DNA from: an uncultured Lachnospiraceae bacterium
GTDB lineage: Bacteria; Bacillota; Clostridia; Lachnospirales; Lachnospiraceae
Assembly: GCA_947167155.1 (NCBI GenBank)
Contig: CAMVHB010000001.1
Coordinates: 27,047-91,046 of the forward strand
Reading direction: 5' to 3'
Length of the DNA stretch: 64,000 bases
Part shown: positions 1 to 9,438 of the stretch, in pieces
Layout: each line of letters begins with the position of its first letter
Numbering within the stretch: the stretch's first letter is position 1
Notes under the pieces: generated by a model
Seen by the model: only the letters and a program-made list of their open reading frames with translations
What the model was told of the DNA's origin: nothing
Databases searched by the model: none
Position numbers and translations under genes: made by a program

Positions 1-946
1 CGATCGTAAAGCCTATATCCGTAAATTCGGAGCGGGAGGTAAATCGTGTCTCCGGCCACGTTCCTTTTGGAAGAAGCCTGATGAAATGCTCGTTTCCGTA
101 ATGCTTCGAGTAGGCTTTTCTTATCATTTCATCGTCGGGATAGCTGCCGTCAGGAAGTACCTTAAGGGAAGCATATTCCGTCGAAAGGATCCCGCGGTGC
201 ATAGGGATGAGATGCGGAGTGAAATTGATGAGAATGGGAGAGCCGTCGCCGCCTGCGCTTTGTTTCGCATAGCCAAGCTGCTCCTCTATCTCCGGCGTGT
301 GTCTGTGCGTAGTGACACCGTAGGGCTTCACAGATTCATTCACCTCGCAAAACAGGTTTTGAACCTTTGCGGAGCGGCCTGCTCCTGAGGTTCCGCTCTT
401 TGCGTCTACTATCAATGTATCAGTATCTATGAGACCTTCAGCAACAAGAGGATAAGCTGTAAGTATCGAGCATGTGGTAAAGCAGCCGGGATTTGCGATG
501 AGGCGCGCGTCTTTTATTCTTTCCCTGTTGATCTCGCAAAGCCCATACACAGCCTCTGAAAGAAGGGACGGGTCATCATTTCTCTCAATTCCCGGATACC
601 ATTTCTTATAAACCTCGATGTCCTTCAGCCTGTAATCCGCGGAAAGATCAATGACCTTTGCCTTTGAAAGTATGTCCTGTGTCAGACAGGAGGAAAGGTA
701 ACCCTGCGGAGTCGCAGTAAATATGACATCGCATTCCTCAGCCATGAGCTCTAGCGAGGGCTCACGAAGGACATCATATTTTTCATCTACCAGCCCTCTG
801 AAATTTCCGAATATGTCAGAAAACCTCTGTCCGGCATAGCTCCTTGAAGCGTAGAATACGCACTCTGCCGAAGGGTGTTCAAGTATTATCCTTGCGATCT
901 CTTCTCCGGCGTAGCCTGTCGCACCTAAAATACCGACCTTTATCAT
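1..946 (-). CDS. argC: N-acetyl-gamma-glutamyl-phosphate reductase, 3' end cut by window edge
   Basis: Reverse-strand translation from ATG at 946: MIKVGILGATGYAGEEIARIILEHPSAECVFYASRSYAGQ...; contains GATGYAG nucleotide-binding motif and the NPGCF(T)T catalytic Cys motif. Not in ORF track because it runs off the window. Confidence 0.93.
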   Translation of the reverse strand, partial: MIKVGILGATGYAGEEIARIILEHPSAECVFYASRSYAGQRFSDIFGNFRGLVDEKYDVLREPSLELMAEECDVIFTATPQGYLSSCLTQDILSKAKVIDLSADYRLKDIEVYKKWYPGIERNDDPSLLSEAVYGLCEINRERIKDARLIANPGCFTTCSILTAYPLVAEGLIDTDTLIVDAKSGTSGAGRSAKVQNLFCEVNESVKPYGVTTHRHTPEIEEQLGYAKQSAGGDGSPILINFTPHLIPMHRGILSTEYASLKVLPDGSYPDDEMIRKAYSKHYGNEHFIRLLPKGTWPETRFTSRSEFTDIGFTI

Positions 947-1011
947 AAAAAGCCTTCCTTTCAACCGTCCGAAGATTATAGCAAATCTCATAAAAATAAT
1001 AAAGTAAGTGT

Positions 1012-1039
1012 TTGCGCAGCCTTTCTTTTAAAGTATAAT
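1012..1039 (+). promoter_or_regulatory. Putative sigma-A promoter for argG
   Basis: TTGCGC, 16-nt spacer, TATAAT (1034-1039), about 45 nt upstream of the argG ATG. Confidence 0.6.
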
Positions 1040-1085
1040 ATGTAGCCGTACTTAATTATTTTTCAGTCAAAGAAAGGACAAAGAG

Positions 1086-2309
1086 ATGGCAAAGGAAAAA
1101 GTTATACTCGCCTATTCCGGCGGTCTTGACACCACGGCTATAATACCCTGGCTCAAGGAAAATTATGATTATGATGTGGTCTGCTGCTGCGTTGACTGCG
1201 GGCAGGAATCAGAGCTTGACGGACTTGAAGAGAGGGCAAAGCTCTCCGGCGCTGAGAAACTCTACATTGAAGACATCACGGACGACTTTTCCGACAATTA
1301 CATCGTTCCCTGCGTTCAGGCAGGCGCTGTCTATGAGCACAAATACCTTCTCGGCACCTCAATGGCTCGCCCTGCGATCGCAAAACGGCTCGTCGAGATC
1401 GCGCGCAAGGAAGGCGCAACGACTATCTGCCACGGCGCGACAGGAAAGGGAAATGACCAGATCCGCTTCGAGCTCGGCATCAAAGCTCTCGCTCCCGATC
1501 TAAAGATAATAGCTGCATGGCGCGATCCCAAGTGGACGATGGACTCAAGGGAATCAGAGCTCAAGTATGTCCACGACCACGGCATTGACCTTCCCTTCTC
1601 TGATGACAATTCCTATTCAAGAGACAGGAATCTCTGGCATATAAGCCACGAAGGTCTTGAACTTGAGGATCCCGCAAACGCACCGGAATATGATCATCTC
1701 CTCGTCCTCGGAGTCACTCCCGAGAAGGCTCCCGACAAGTCAACTGAAGTCACGATGACCTTTGAAAAAGGCGTTCCGAAGTCCGTGAACGGAAAAGAGA
1801 TGAAGGTCTCCGATATCATAAGGACCTTGAACAAGCTCGGCGGGGAAAACGGTATAGGGATAATCGATATCGTTGAAAACCGTGTCGTCGGAATGAAGTC
1901 AAGAGGCGTTTACGAAACTCCCGGCGGAACCATCCTGATGGAAGCCCATGACCAGCTCGAGGAACTCATCCTTGACAGAGAGACAATGGAGATGAAAAAG
2001 AAGATAGGCTCGTCCTTCGCCCAGACCGTATATGAGGGCAAGTGGTTCACCCCTCTTCGTGAAGCTATGCAGGCCTTCATCGAGAGCACTCAAAGGTATG
2101 TGACCGGCGAAGTGAAATTCCGTCTCTACAAGGGAAATATAATAAAGGCGGGTACAACCTCACCTTATTCACTCTATTCCGAGTCCCTCGCATCCTTCAC
2201 AACGGGAGATCTCTATGACCATCATGACGCCCAGGGCTTCATCACCCTCTTCGGCCTTCCTTCAAAGGTCAGGGCTATGAAGCTTCAGGAGCTTCACGGA
2301 AAGAACTGA
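1086..2309 (+). CDS. argG: Argininosuccinate synthase
   Basis: MAKEKVILAYSGGLDTTAIIPWLKENY; SGGLDT ATP-pyrophosphatase motif, full-length 407 aa. Confidence 0.97.
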   Translation: MAKEKVILAYSGGLDTTAIIPWLKENYDYDVVCCCVDCGQESELDGLEERAKLSGAEKLYIEDITDDFSDNYIVPCVQAGAVYEHKYLLGTSMARPAIAKRLVEIARKEGATTICHGATGKGNDQIRFELGIKALAPDLKIIAAWRDPKWTMDSRESELKYVHDHGIDLPFSDDNSYSRDRNLWHISHEGLELEDPANAPEYDHLLVLGVTPEKAPDKSTEVTMTFEKGVPKSVNGKEMKVSDIIRTLNKLGGENGIGIIDIVENRVVGMKSRGVYETPGGTILMEAHDQLEELILDRETMEMKKKIGSSFAQTVYEGKWFTPLREAMQAFIESTQRYVTGEVKFRLYKGNIIKAGTTSPYSLYSESLASFTTGDLYDHHDAQGFITLFGLPSKVRAMKLQELHGKN

Positions 2310-2316
2310 TATCACC

Positions 2317-2349
2317 TAAGGAAACGCTGATCAGATCAGCGTTTCCTTA
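2317..2349. terminator. Bidirectional hairpin between convergent argG and ligA; overlaps the last codons of ligA
   Basis: TAAGGAAACGCTGATC-A-GATCAGCGTTTCCTTA, 16-nt inverted arms. No strong U-tract. Confidence 0.6.
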
Positions 2350-4319
2350 AATCTTTCAATGAATTCATCCTCGGAGATAATGGGGATGGAAAGCTCCCGG
2401 GCTTTTTGATTTTTGTTTGAGGTGCTGTTTAGATCATTGTTTATGAGGAAGGACGTCTTCTTTGAGACGGAGCCGGTGACCGTGCCTCCCTGAGACTCGA
2501 TATAGGCTTTCACTTCGTTTCTGTTCTTGAACTTGAAAACATCCCCCGTGATCACAAAAGTAAGACCCTTGCACTTTTCACCCGCAGGGGTCTTTTCTTT
2601 TTCCCTTATCGTGACAAGAGACAAGAGCTTTGAGAGGACCGCCTGATTCTCCTCATCCTTAGCCCAGCGCACAAAGGAGGCGCTCTTCTCAGGACCTATC
2701 CCTTCTATCCCGGAAAAAACTTTTTCGTCATCTGTTTCTTCCGCAGTTTTAAAAAGCTCAGTGAGGGTGCAATCTGAAAGCAGCCTCTTTGCTACATCCT
2801 GCCCGACAAGCGGTATGGAAAGCGAAAACAGGAATTTCTCAGCATCAACGGTCAAGGCTTTTTCAACAGAGGCTTTGATATTCTCCGCGCTCTTCTCCCC
2901 GAAGCCGTCAAGGAGCACGATCTCCTCCCTGTGATCAGGCAATCGAAGGATATCAGAAAGATCGCTTATCCATCCGAGATTAATGAAGCGCTGCAGAGTC
3001 ATTTCAGAGATCCCGTCTATATCCATCCCGTCTTTTGAGACAAAACGCGAGAACTTTCTAAGCTGCTTCGCGGGACACTTCTCATTTGAGCAGCGAAGTG
3101 TTTTCGTTTTGCTTATCTCTGAAACCCGAACATAGGTCTTCTCACCGCAAACGGGACAGGTATCGGGGATAATGAGTTCCCCCTTCTTCTCCTTGACCGC
3201 GATCACCTTTGGTATTATCTTGTTTGCCTTTATGACGGAAAGAATACTTCCCTTATCACCGATCGAAAGGCGCTCACATTCTGATATATTGCAAAGAGAG
3301 GCTCTTTTCACCGTGGTCCCCTCAAGTGCAACAGGTTCAAATACCGCGACGGGAGTTATTGAGCCTGTTGCACAGCTCCATTCTATGTATGAAAGAGGAG
3401 TATCGACTGACTCATCAGCCCATTTGAAGGCGAAGCCCGCCCTCGTGGCGTGATGTCCGGTTACAGAGCCTCCCGCAGCATAGACTGTGTCATCATAGCC
3501 TGCCACAAGTCCGTCAACCGGATAGGGATTCTCATTGGACGTAACCTTCAAAGTCCATCTTTCTATCGCGTCAGAGATATTTGAAAGTGAAGGTTCACCT
3601 ATCAGTTCCCTTTCAACAGGCTGAAAGCCGAGAGACGAAAGCCGCTCCATCCTCTCTCCCCATGAAACTATCTCCTCATCACAGTGGACAAGCGTAAAGG
3701 GGATAAAGTTTATCCTCCTTCTTTTCACCTCATCTTTGTCCTTCAGGGAAAGAGAACCTGAGGCGAGGTTCCTCGGATTTGCATAATCCTCCTTTGATTC
3801 GAGCATGAATTCTTCAAAGTCTTTGTATGAAATAACGGCCTCTCCTCTTATCACAAGGTGCCCTTCGTGATCTATTCTTGGAAGGACACCGTTTATCGAA
3901 TCGGATAAGTGTGTGATGTCGGTTCCAACGTGTCCGTTCCCTCTTGTTACAAGGCGTTTCAGCTTCCCATCATCATATGTTGCAACAAGGGTGAGACCGT
4001 CAAGCTTCCAGGAAAGCCAGATGGGGCGGTTCTCAGCCCATTTGTAAAGTTCATTTACATCCTTTGTCTTTGCAAGGGAAAGGGCCGGATATTCGTGCTC
4101 CACCTTCCTTCCTGCGGTGTCGTCCCTTGAAACGTTTGCAGTAGGGCTATCGGGAAGCACCTGCCCCGTTGACTTTTCAAGAGACAAAAGCTCATCAAAA
4201 AGAGCGTCCCATTCATGGTCGCTCATGAGCTCGGGAAGCCCGTTATAATAATTATCGGACGCCGCGTTGAGGCGCCCGATAAGCTCTTTCATCCGATCAA
4301 GATCACTCACTTTTTTCAT
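2331..4319 (-). CDS. ligA: NAD-dependent DNA ligase (LigA family), divergent; likely start is the internal ATG (MKKVSDLDR)
   Basis: SWKLDG nucleotidyl-transfer motif, PDSPT, ANPRNLASGSL, four-Cys Zn finger (CPVC...CSNEKC), HhH repeats, C-terminal BRCT (GLTFVITGDVFKFKNRNEVKAYIESQGG). ORF track start at 4358 lies within metA. Confidence 0.88.
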   Translation of the reverse strand: MKKVSDLDRMKELIGRLNAASDNYYNGLPELMSDHEWDALFDELLSLEKSTGQVLPDSPTANVSRDDTAGRKVEHEYPALSLAKTKDVNELYKWAENRPIWLSWKLDGLTLVATYDDGKLKRLVTRGNGHVGTDITHLSDSINGVLPRIDHEGHLVIRGEAVISYKDFEEFMLESKEDYANPRNLASGSLSLKDKDEVKRRRINFIPFTLVHCDEEIVSWGERMERLSSLGFQPVERELIGEPSLSNISDAIERWTLKVTSNENPYPVDGLVAGYDDTVYAAGGSVTGHHATRAGFAFKWADESVDTPLSYIEWSCATGSITPVAVFEPVALEGTTVKRASLCNISECERLSIGDKGSILSVIKANKIIPKVIAVKEKKGELIIPDTCPVCGEKTYVRVSEISKTKTLRCSNEKCPAKQLRKFSRFVSKDGMDIDGISEMTLQRFINLGWISDLSDILRLPDHREEIVLLDGFGEKSAENIKASVEKALTVDAEKFLFSLSIPLVGQDVAKRLLSDCTLTELFKTAEETDDEKVFSGIEGIGPEKSASFVRWAKDEENQAVLSKLLSLVTIREKEKTPAGEKCKGLTFVITGDVFKFKNRNEVKAYIESQGGTVTGSVSKKTSFLINNDLNSTSNKNQKARELSIPIISEDEFIERFKETLI

Positions 4320-5232
4320 CCTTTCCGAGGAAAATGAAGGGTGTGTTCTGGTAAACATAATAATTCAGCCAGTTCGTGTAGAAGGTGTTCGCATGCCCTC
4401 TCCACTGCAGCATCGGCTTCATATTCTCGTCATCATTGGGATAATAATTCACGGGCTTGTGCTGCTTGATCCCCTCCGAAAGATCCCTTCTGTATTCCTT
4501 ATCAAGAGTCATTCTGTCATATTCGGGATGCCCCATCACAAAAATCTGGCTCCCGTCATTATTCATGAGAAGGAAGACCCCGGCCTCCGGTGAATCCGCA
4601 AGAACGATGAGGTCGCTGTTTTGCTTGATCTCGTCCGTATCCGATTCCGTATACCTTGAATGCGGCGCCATGAAATAATCGTCAAAGCCCCTTACGAGCG
4701 GCACCTTCCTGTGATGCACCCTGTGAGCGAAGATGCCAAAGAGCTTCTCCGGCAGGAACCTCTTTCCTATCCCGTAATGATAATAAAGCCCCGCCTGCGC
4801 TCCCCAGCAAAGATGAAGGGTCGAGGTGACGTGAGTCTTCGTCCACTCGAAGATCTTTTTCATCTCGCTCCAGTAATCCACATCCTCAAATTCGAGATTC
4901 TCTATCGGCGCCCCGGTGATGATGAAGCCATCATAATAATTTTCCTTTATGTCATCAAAGACGTCATAGAACTTGTTGAGATGTGACATGGATGTATGCT
5001 TTGCCTCATGGGTGCTTGTCATGAGAAATGACACATTGACCTGGAGCGGCGTATTTGAAAGCATACGTAGTATCTGAAGCTCCGTGTCCTCCTTTAAGGG
5101 CATCAGGTTCAGTATACAGATATCAAGCGGTCTGATATCCTGATGGAGGGCCCTTGTGTCGTCCATCACGAAAATATTCTCGTTTTCAAGTATTCCCTTT
5201 ACGGGTAGATCATTTGCTATCTTGATCGGCAT
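4303..5232 (-). CDS. metA: MetA-family homoserine O-acyltransferase (predicted acetyl-CoA specific)
   Basis: MPIKIANDLPVKGILENENIFVM...; NLMPLKEDTE, LHLCWGAQAGLYYHYG nucleophile Cys region; residue 111 counts as Glu. Confidence 0.93.
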   Translation of the reverse strand: MPIKIANDLPVKGILENENIFVMDDTRALHQDIRPLDICILNLMPLKEDTELQILRMLSNTPLQVNVSFLMTSTHEAKHTSMSHLNKFYDVFDDIKENYYDGFIITGAPIENLEFEDVDYWSEMKKIFEWTKTHVTSTLHLCWGAQAGLYYHYGIGKRFLPEKLFGIFAHRVHHRKVPLVRGFDDYFMAPHSRYTESDTDEIKQNSDLIVLADSPEAGVFLLMNNDGSQIFVMGHPEYDRMTLDKEYRRDLSEGIKQHKPVNYYPNDDENMKPMLQWRGHANTFYTNWLNYYVYQNTPFIFLGKDEKSE

Positions 5233-5944
5233 TATAAAGCTCCTTAAAAAGCTCCCTTTCTTCCTCAGGAGTGATCCTTCTATAGGACCCCTCCCTGATA
5301 TTATCTACGAAGAGGTTCATTATCCGAAACCTCATGAGATCCAAAACCTTGTACGAAAGAGCCTCGCACATCCGCCTGATCTGGCGGTTCAGCCCCTGAG
5401 TCAAAGTAATATCAAAGCTCATCTCCCCTGTCCTTTTGACTTTGCATTTTCTCGTCTTCACAGAAAGTTCCGGGAGATAGACTCCTTCCTTCATTTTTTC
5501 GATGAAGCCTTCCGTCAAAGGCTTGTCTACCCTGACATGGTATTCCTTTTCATGCTTCCTGCTGCCCTTCATTATGTCATTTACTATGCTGCCGTCATCA
5601 GTCAGAAGAATGAGACCGTGGGAATCCTTATCAAGCCTTCCTATGGTGAATATCCTGGTAGGATAGTTTATGAAATCTATGATATTGTTCTTTTCTCTTT
5701 TTTCCTCTGTACAGACTATGCCGCAAGGCTTATTAAAAAGGAGGAGTGTCCTCTCCTCCTTTTTTGAAAGTACTTTTTTGTCAAAAACCACCTCATCTTC
5801 AGGAAAAACCTGCATACCGGTCTTTGCTGCACGCCCGTTGACGAAAACGCGCCCTTCCTCTATGAGGCGATCCGCCTCCCTCCTCGAGCAGACACCCGCT
5901 GCTGAAAGGAACCTGTTTATCCTGATGCTATCCTGCTCTGTCAA
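5210..5944 (-). CDS. rluF: RsuA/RluB/RluF-family pseudouridine synthase
   Basis: S4 domain (RINRFLSAAGVCSRREADRLIEEGRVFVNG) plus catalytic GRLDKDSHGLILLT motif and QGLNRQIRRM. Confidence 0.85.
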   Translation of the reverse strand: MTEQDSIRINRFLSAAGVCSRREADRLIEEGRVFVNGRAAKTGMQVFPEDEVVFDKKVLSKKEERTLLLFNKPCGIVCTEEKREKNNIIDFINYPTRIFTIGRLDKDSHGLILLTDDGSIVNDIMKGSRKHEKEYHVRVDKPLTEGFIEKMKEGVYLPELSVKTRKCKVKRTGEMSFDITLTQGLNRQIRRMCEALSYKVLDLMRFRIMNLFVDNIREGSYRRITPEEERELFKELYNADQDSK

Positions 5945-5949
5945 TGGAT

Positions 5950-7221
5950 TCAGCCCAGATACTCAGTCTTTGCGTAGCCTTTGATATTGTTTCCATAGCT
6001 TACGCGGCTCCAGCCATTCGCGTAATCACATTCAACCTTCACGGCGGTTCCGGACTGCGCCACTGCCACCTTCTGTCCGTTCTCGGACATCTCATCGCGG
6101 ACATTCACTGTCCTTGTGAGAGTGACGTCTCGTGCAGTGCTATTGGTAATGCTCGTTACGAACTCACTCCTTATGAAGCCCTCGCGGCCGTTCAGATTGA
6201 TGACGGTCCATTCACCGTTCGCCTCATCCCTTATCTTTGTAAGCACTGTTCCGCATTCAAGACGTGCTATATTCTGGGATGCGGTATCCGCGGCAGCTCT
6301 CACATTTATGGTCTTGAAATTCACGAGAGTTCCCGAAGAAGCATTCTGCTGAGCTGCCTGCTGCGCTGCCGCCTGCTGGGCTGCCTGCTGAGCTGCCTGC
6401 TGTGCAGCTGCCTGCTCGGCCGCCTGCTGCGCTGCTGCCTGTTCAGCTGCAGCCTTCTCCTCAGCCTCTTTCTTTGCCGCTTCTTCGGCGGCTGCCTTCG
6501 CCTCAGCCTCCTCCTTTGCCTTTCTCTCTTCTTCGGCTTTCTGATCGAGCACCTTCTGATGATAGGTACTTGCCCACTCGGAAACCTCTGCCTGAAGAGT
6601 CTCATCAAAGAAGGTCTTGAGGGACTCGTCCTTTTCCATGGAATCATTGAATTCGCTCTGGACTCTCGCCTGAAGTCTGATCACATCGGGCTGCTGTTCA
6701 AATTCCGATATCAGGGATGTGATATAAGGATCCGTCTGATTTTCAGAGTTGTTGAGATTGTAGGTGGAGTAAAGATTGTTGATATATAAGGAGCCGTCCT
6801 CATCATCGGTCTCAACATAGAAAAAGTCCAGACCCGGAGCGCTCTTCTCCATTCCGGAAAAGTTGATGTCATTTACCACGCTCACAAAATATGAGCCCTT
6901 GTCTATTCCCTTTTTGGAATAGATCTCTCTGATCTCCCTTGAATCGATATTCTTTGACATCAGCTCAATATATGAGATCTCGGAATCGGAAAAGGGATAG
7001 GCGACCTTGTTCAATGCCAGAAGATTTCCTTCATCATAGGCATCATAATAATCCTGTATCAGGGTATTCAGAGCCTTGTTCCTTGATTCGTCAGTATAAT
7101 TTCTCCGTACAGATACAAAGGGGTCGGCCTTCACATCCATGGCATTGATCCCAAAGCCAAGCATCAGGACTACGCCAAGTCCACAGAGGCCCGCAAGAAT
7201 ATATCTTTTAAGGTTTTTCAT
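5950..7221 (-). CDS. Exported SH3-domain protein with Ala/Gln-rich low-complexity linker
   Basis: Likely start MKNLKRYILAGLCGLGVVLMLGFG (signal/TM); AAAEQAAAQQAAEQAAAQQAAQQ tract; two C-terminal SH3_3-like repeats (NVRAAADTASQNIARL..., NVRDEMSENGQKVAV...). ORF-track N-terminus is a tRNA read as protein. Confidence 0.82.
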   Translation of the reverse strand: MKNLKRYILAGLCGLGVVLMLGFGINAMDVKADPFVSVRRNYTDESRNKALNTLIQDYYDAYDEGNLLALNKVAYPFSDSEISYIELMSKNIDSREIREIYSKKGIDKGSYFVSVVNDINFSGMEKSAPGLDFFYVETDDEDGSLYINNLYSTYNLNNSENQTDPYITSLISEFEQQPDVIRLQARVQSEFNDSMEKDESLKTFFDETLQAEVSEWASTYHQKVLDQKAEEERKAKEEAEAKAAAEEAAKKEAEEKAAAEQAAAQQAAEQAAAQQAAQQAAQQAAAQQAAQQNASSGTLVNFKTINVRAAADTASQNIARLECGTVLTKIRDEANGEWTVINLNGREGFIRSEFVTSITNSTARDVTLTRTVNVRDEMSENGQKVAVAQSGTAVKVECDYANGWSRVSYGNNIKGYAKTEYLG

Positions 7222-7240
7222 ACCATTTTCCTCCTTGAAA

Positions 7241-7314
7241 TGTGAGTGAAGGGATTCGAACCCTCGACCTCCGGAGTCGGAGTCCGGCACTCTATCCAGC
7301 TGAGCTACACTCAC
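7241..7314 (-). tRNA. tRNA-Arg (anticodon CCG)
   Basis: GTGAGTG/CACTCAC acceptor stem, CCGGA-CTCCGAC-TCCGG anticodon arm, GGGTTCGAATCCC T arm; 74 nt, no encoded CCA. Confidence 0.95.
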
Positions 7315-7335
7315 AAAAACGCGGTCGAAGTCGTA

Positions 7336-7860
7336 TTATAGCATTGTGATGTCACGAACGTCAATTGCTATGCGACGTGCTATTTTTTCAGGAGTAAGTC
7401 CGTCCGTCTCTATCACACGGTCTGCTGCTCTTTCATACATCGCGCTCCTTAAGAGGAGCATTTCGCTTATCCCTTCGACTGAAAGCCTTCCTTGGAGAAG
7501 CGGCCTTTCATTATCATTTTTCAGCCTCTCAAAAAGAGTTTCGGGTGATGCTGTAAGAAGAAATACTGTGCCGGAGCTCTTCATAATGCCTATATTTTCC
7601 GGGTCCTTTACGACGCCTCCGCCGCAGGAGACTATGAGAGGTTGCTCGTTTTTTGAAAGAGTTGTAAGCAGCTCCTTTTCCGCTCTTCTGAAAACTCCCT
7701 CTCCCTGCTCTTCAAACACCTTGCTTATAGTCATCCCGAATTGTTTTGTAAGCGCTTTGTCCATATCAATAAGGCTCACTTGAAACAGCTTTGACAATTC
7801 CTGCGCCACTGTACTCTTTCCGGTTCCCATAAAACCTGTAAGATATATATTCTTCATCAA
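7336..7860 (-). CDS. aroK: Shikimate kinase
   Basis: MKNIYLTGFMGTGKSTVAQELSKLF; P-loop GFMGTGKS, SCGGGVV motif. Confidence 0.93.
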   Translation of the reverse strand: MMKNIYLTGFMGTGKSTVAQELSKLFQVSLIDMDKALTKQFGMTISKVFEEQGEGVFRRAEKELLTTLSKNEQPLIVSCGGGVVKDPENIGIMKSSGTVFLLTASPETLFERLKNDNERPLLQGRLSVEGISEMLLLRSAMYERAADRVIETDGLTPEKIARRIAIDVRDITML

Positions 7861-8573
7861 AGGTTCCTTTCGATGATGGACAAGACATTCTTCATATCAA
7901 CCAATGTAAGCTGTCCCGGAGCAGACGCTTTTTCCTTTTCCTCTGCCGCAAAGGTAATGCAGCTTCCCGTGAGAAAGCCTCCTATCCTTGAGAGTATGCC
8001 GTAACTTCCCATAGAGATCGTGACGATATCGCAGTCGGGATTATTTCTTTTGAAGCTCTCGGAAAGAGAGAGAAGCCTTATCGCATCCTCTTCATTTTGA
8101 GCTGTGACAGCAAGCTTTAATATATCGGCTCCGCTCTCCTTCATCGAACAAAGGATGTCTTCCATTTCTTCGATGGAGGGGGTGATTGAAAAATCATGAT
8201 ATGAGACAAGTACCCTTGCGCCGAAAGACCTGAGTTCATTAACAAAAGAAGAAGATGCTTTCCGAATCTCAAGATCAATTATCGAAACCCTTTTTGTCTT
8301 CGCCGCTATACCAAGGATTGAATGATAATCATCTTCGCTTCCCGTAAAGAAGCCTCCCTCACTCTTTGTCCTTACCGTAAAAAGGAGGTTGTCGGGCGAA
8401 GAAGAAAGGATCCTTTCAACTGCCCCCTTGTTATCGAGATCCAAAAAGCAATCAGCCCTCCACTCGATCAGGTCAGCCCCTTTTTCAGAAAGCCTCTTGA
8501 AGGCCTCTATTATCTCTCTTTCTCTTTTCTCAGTAACGGGAACCGCGATCAGCGGTCTTTTCCTTTGTGCCAT
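7857..8573 (-). CDS. aroD: Type I 3-dehydroquinate dehydratase
   Basis: DLIEWRADCFLD, VSYHDF, ADILKLAVTAQ, ISMGSYGILSRIGG, ITFA motifs. Confidence 0.93.
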   Translation of the reverse strand: MAQRKRPLIAVPVTEKREREIIEAFKRLSEKGADLIEWRADCFLDLDNKGAVERILSSSPDNLLFTVRTKSEGGFFTGSEDDYHSILGIAAKTKRVSIIDLEIRKASSSFVNELRSFGARVLVSYHDFSITPSIEEMEDILCSMKESGADILKLAVTAQNEEDAIRLLSLSESFKRNNPDCDIVTISMGSYGILSRIGGFLTGSCITFAAEEKEKASAPGQLTLVDMKNVLSIIERNL

Positions 8574-8577
8574 AGCA

Positions 8578-9438
8578 TCAATCCTTAAAAAGCCTTTCCC
8601 TTATGATGTCAACAGGCATCCTTTTTCCTGTCCAAAGATAGAAGGACTCCGCGCCCTGAAAAAGGAGCATGAGCTTTCCGTTCATCACGCGCGCTCCCCT
8701 TTCCCTTGCCTCCCGGAGGAACGTGGTCTCTTCAGGAGAATAGATAAGGTCTGCGCAGAAAAGATCTTCTCTTATATCCTCTTTTTTTACCAGCGAGTGT
8801 TTGTCATCTCCCATCCCGACATTCGTCGCATTGATAAGGATATCGCACTCACTTGTCTTTTCACTGAGAAGCCGACCGTCCGAAAGATCAAAAACAGCGC
8901 ATTTACAGTCCGTAAGTTCATTTACTCTTTCTGAAAGCGCTTCTGCTTTTTCAAAAGTAGCGCTTTTTCTCTGGAAGACAAAAATCGATTCTGCGCCTTC
9001 CTCCGCCATCTCTGCTATAACCGATGACGCGGCCCCGCCGGCTCCGAGTATCAGGGCTCTCTTTCCTCTGATATCAAAGCCCTTGGAAAGGAGACTTCCC
9101 GTGAAGCCCTTTCCATCAGTGGTGGTTCCTGTGAGTCTGCCATTATCATTGATTATCGTGTTCACTGAAAGAGAAAGCTTTGAAAGCTTTGAGAGATCAT
9201 CAAGATACGGGAGGACTGCATTTTTTAAGGGCATTGTGAGATTTGCGCCCCGGATATGAAATAGCCTGATGGCCTTGACCGCATCTTCAATGTCTTCCTT
9301 TTTCACATCAAAGGCAAGATACCTGTAATCAAGCCCGCTCTCTATAAACGCCATATTCTGCATGGCGGGTGAGAGCGAGTGAGAAACGGGAGAGCCGAGA
9401 AGACATGTGAGAGAAGTTTTTCCTGTGATATCACTCAT
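8578..9438 (-). CDS. aroE: Shikimate dehydrogenase; likely start MSDITGK
   Basis: GSPVSHSLSPAMQN, NLTMPLKNAVLPYLDDL, NTIINDNGRLTGTTTDGKGF, LGAGGAASS. Canonical NVT(V/I)PxK is NLTMPLK here. Confidence 0.93.
   Translation of the reverse strand: MSDITGKTSLTCLLGSPVSHSLSPAMQNMAFIESGLDYRYLAFDVKKEDIEDAVKAIRLFHIRGANLTMPLKNAVLPYLDDLSKLSKLSLSVNTIINDNGRLTGTTTDGKGFTGSLLSKGFDIRGKRALILGAGGAASSVIAEMAEEGAESIFVFQRKSATFEKAEALSERVNELTDCKCAVFDLSDGRLLSEKTSECDILINATNVGMGDDKHSLVKKEDIREDLFCADLIYSPEETTFLREARERGARVMNGKLMLLFQGAESFYLWTGKRMPVDIIRERLFKD

Noticed and set aside
946-1086. Possible ArgR operator between argC and argG
   Set aside because: AT-rich stretches are present but no sequence I could match convincingly to an ARG box.
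5944-6789. 281-aa plus-strand Cys/Leu-rich ORF
   Set aside because: Antisense to the SH3 gene; its composition reflects the Ala/Gln repeat on the opposite strand.
7222-7314. N-terminal extension (SVAQLDRVPDSDSGGRGFESLHS) of the SH3 protein ORF
   Set aside because: This is tRNA-Arg(CCG) read as protein; the real start is the ATG at 7221.
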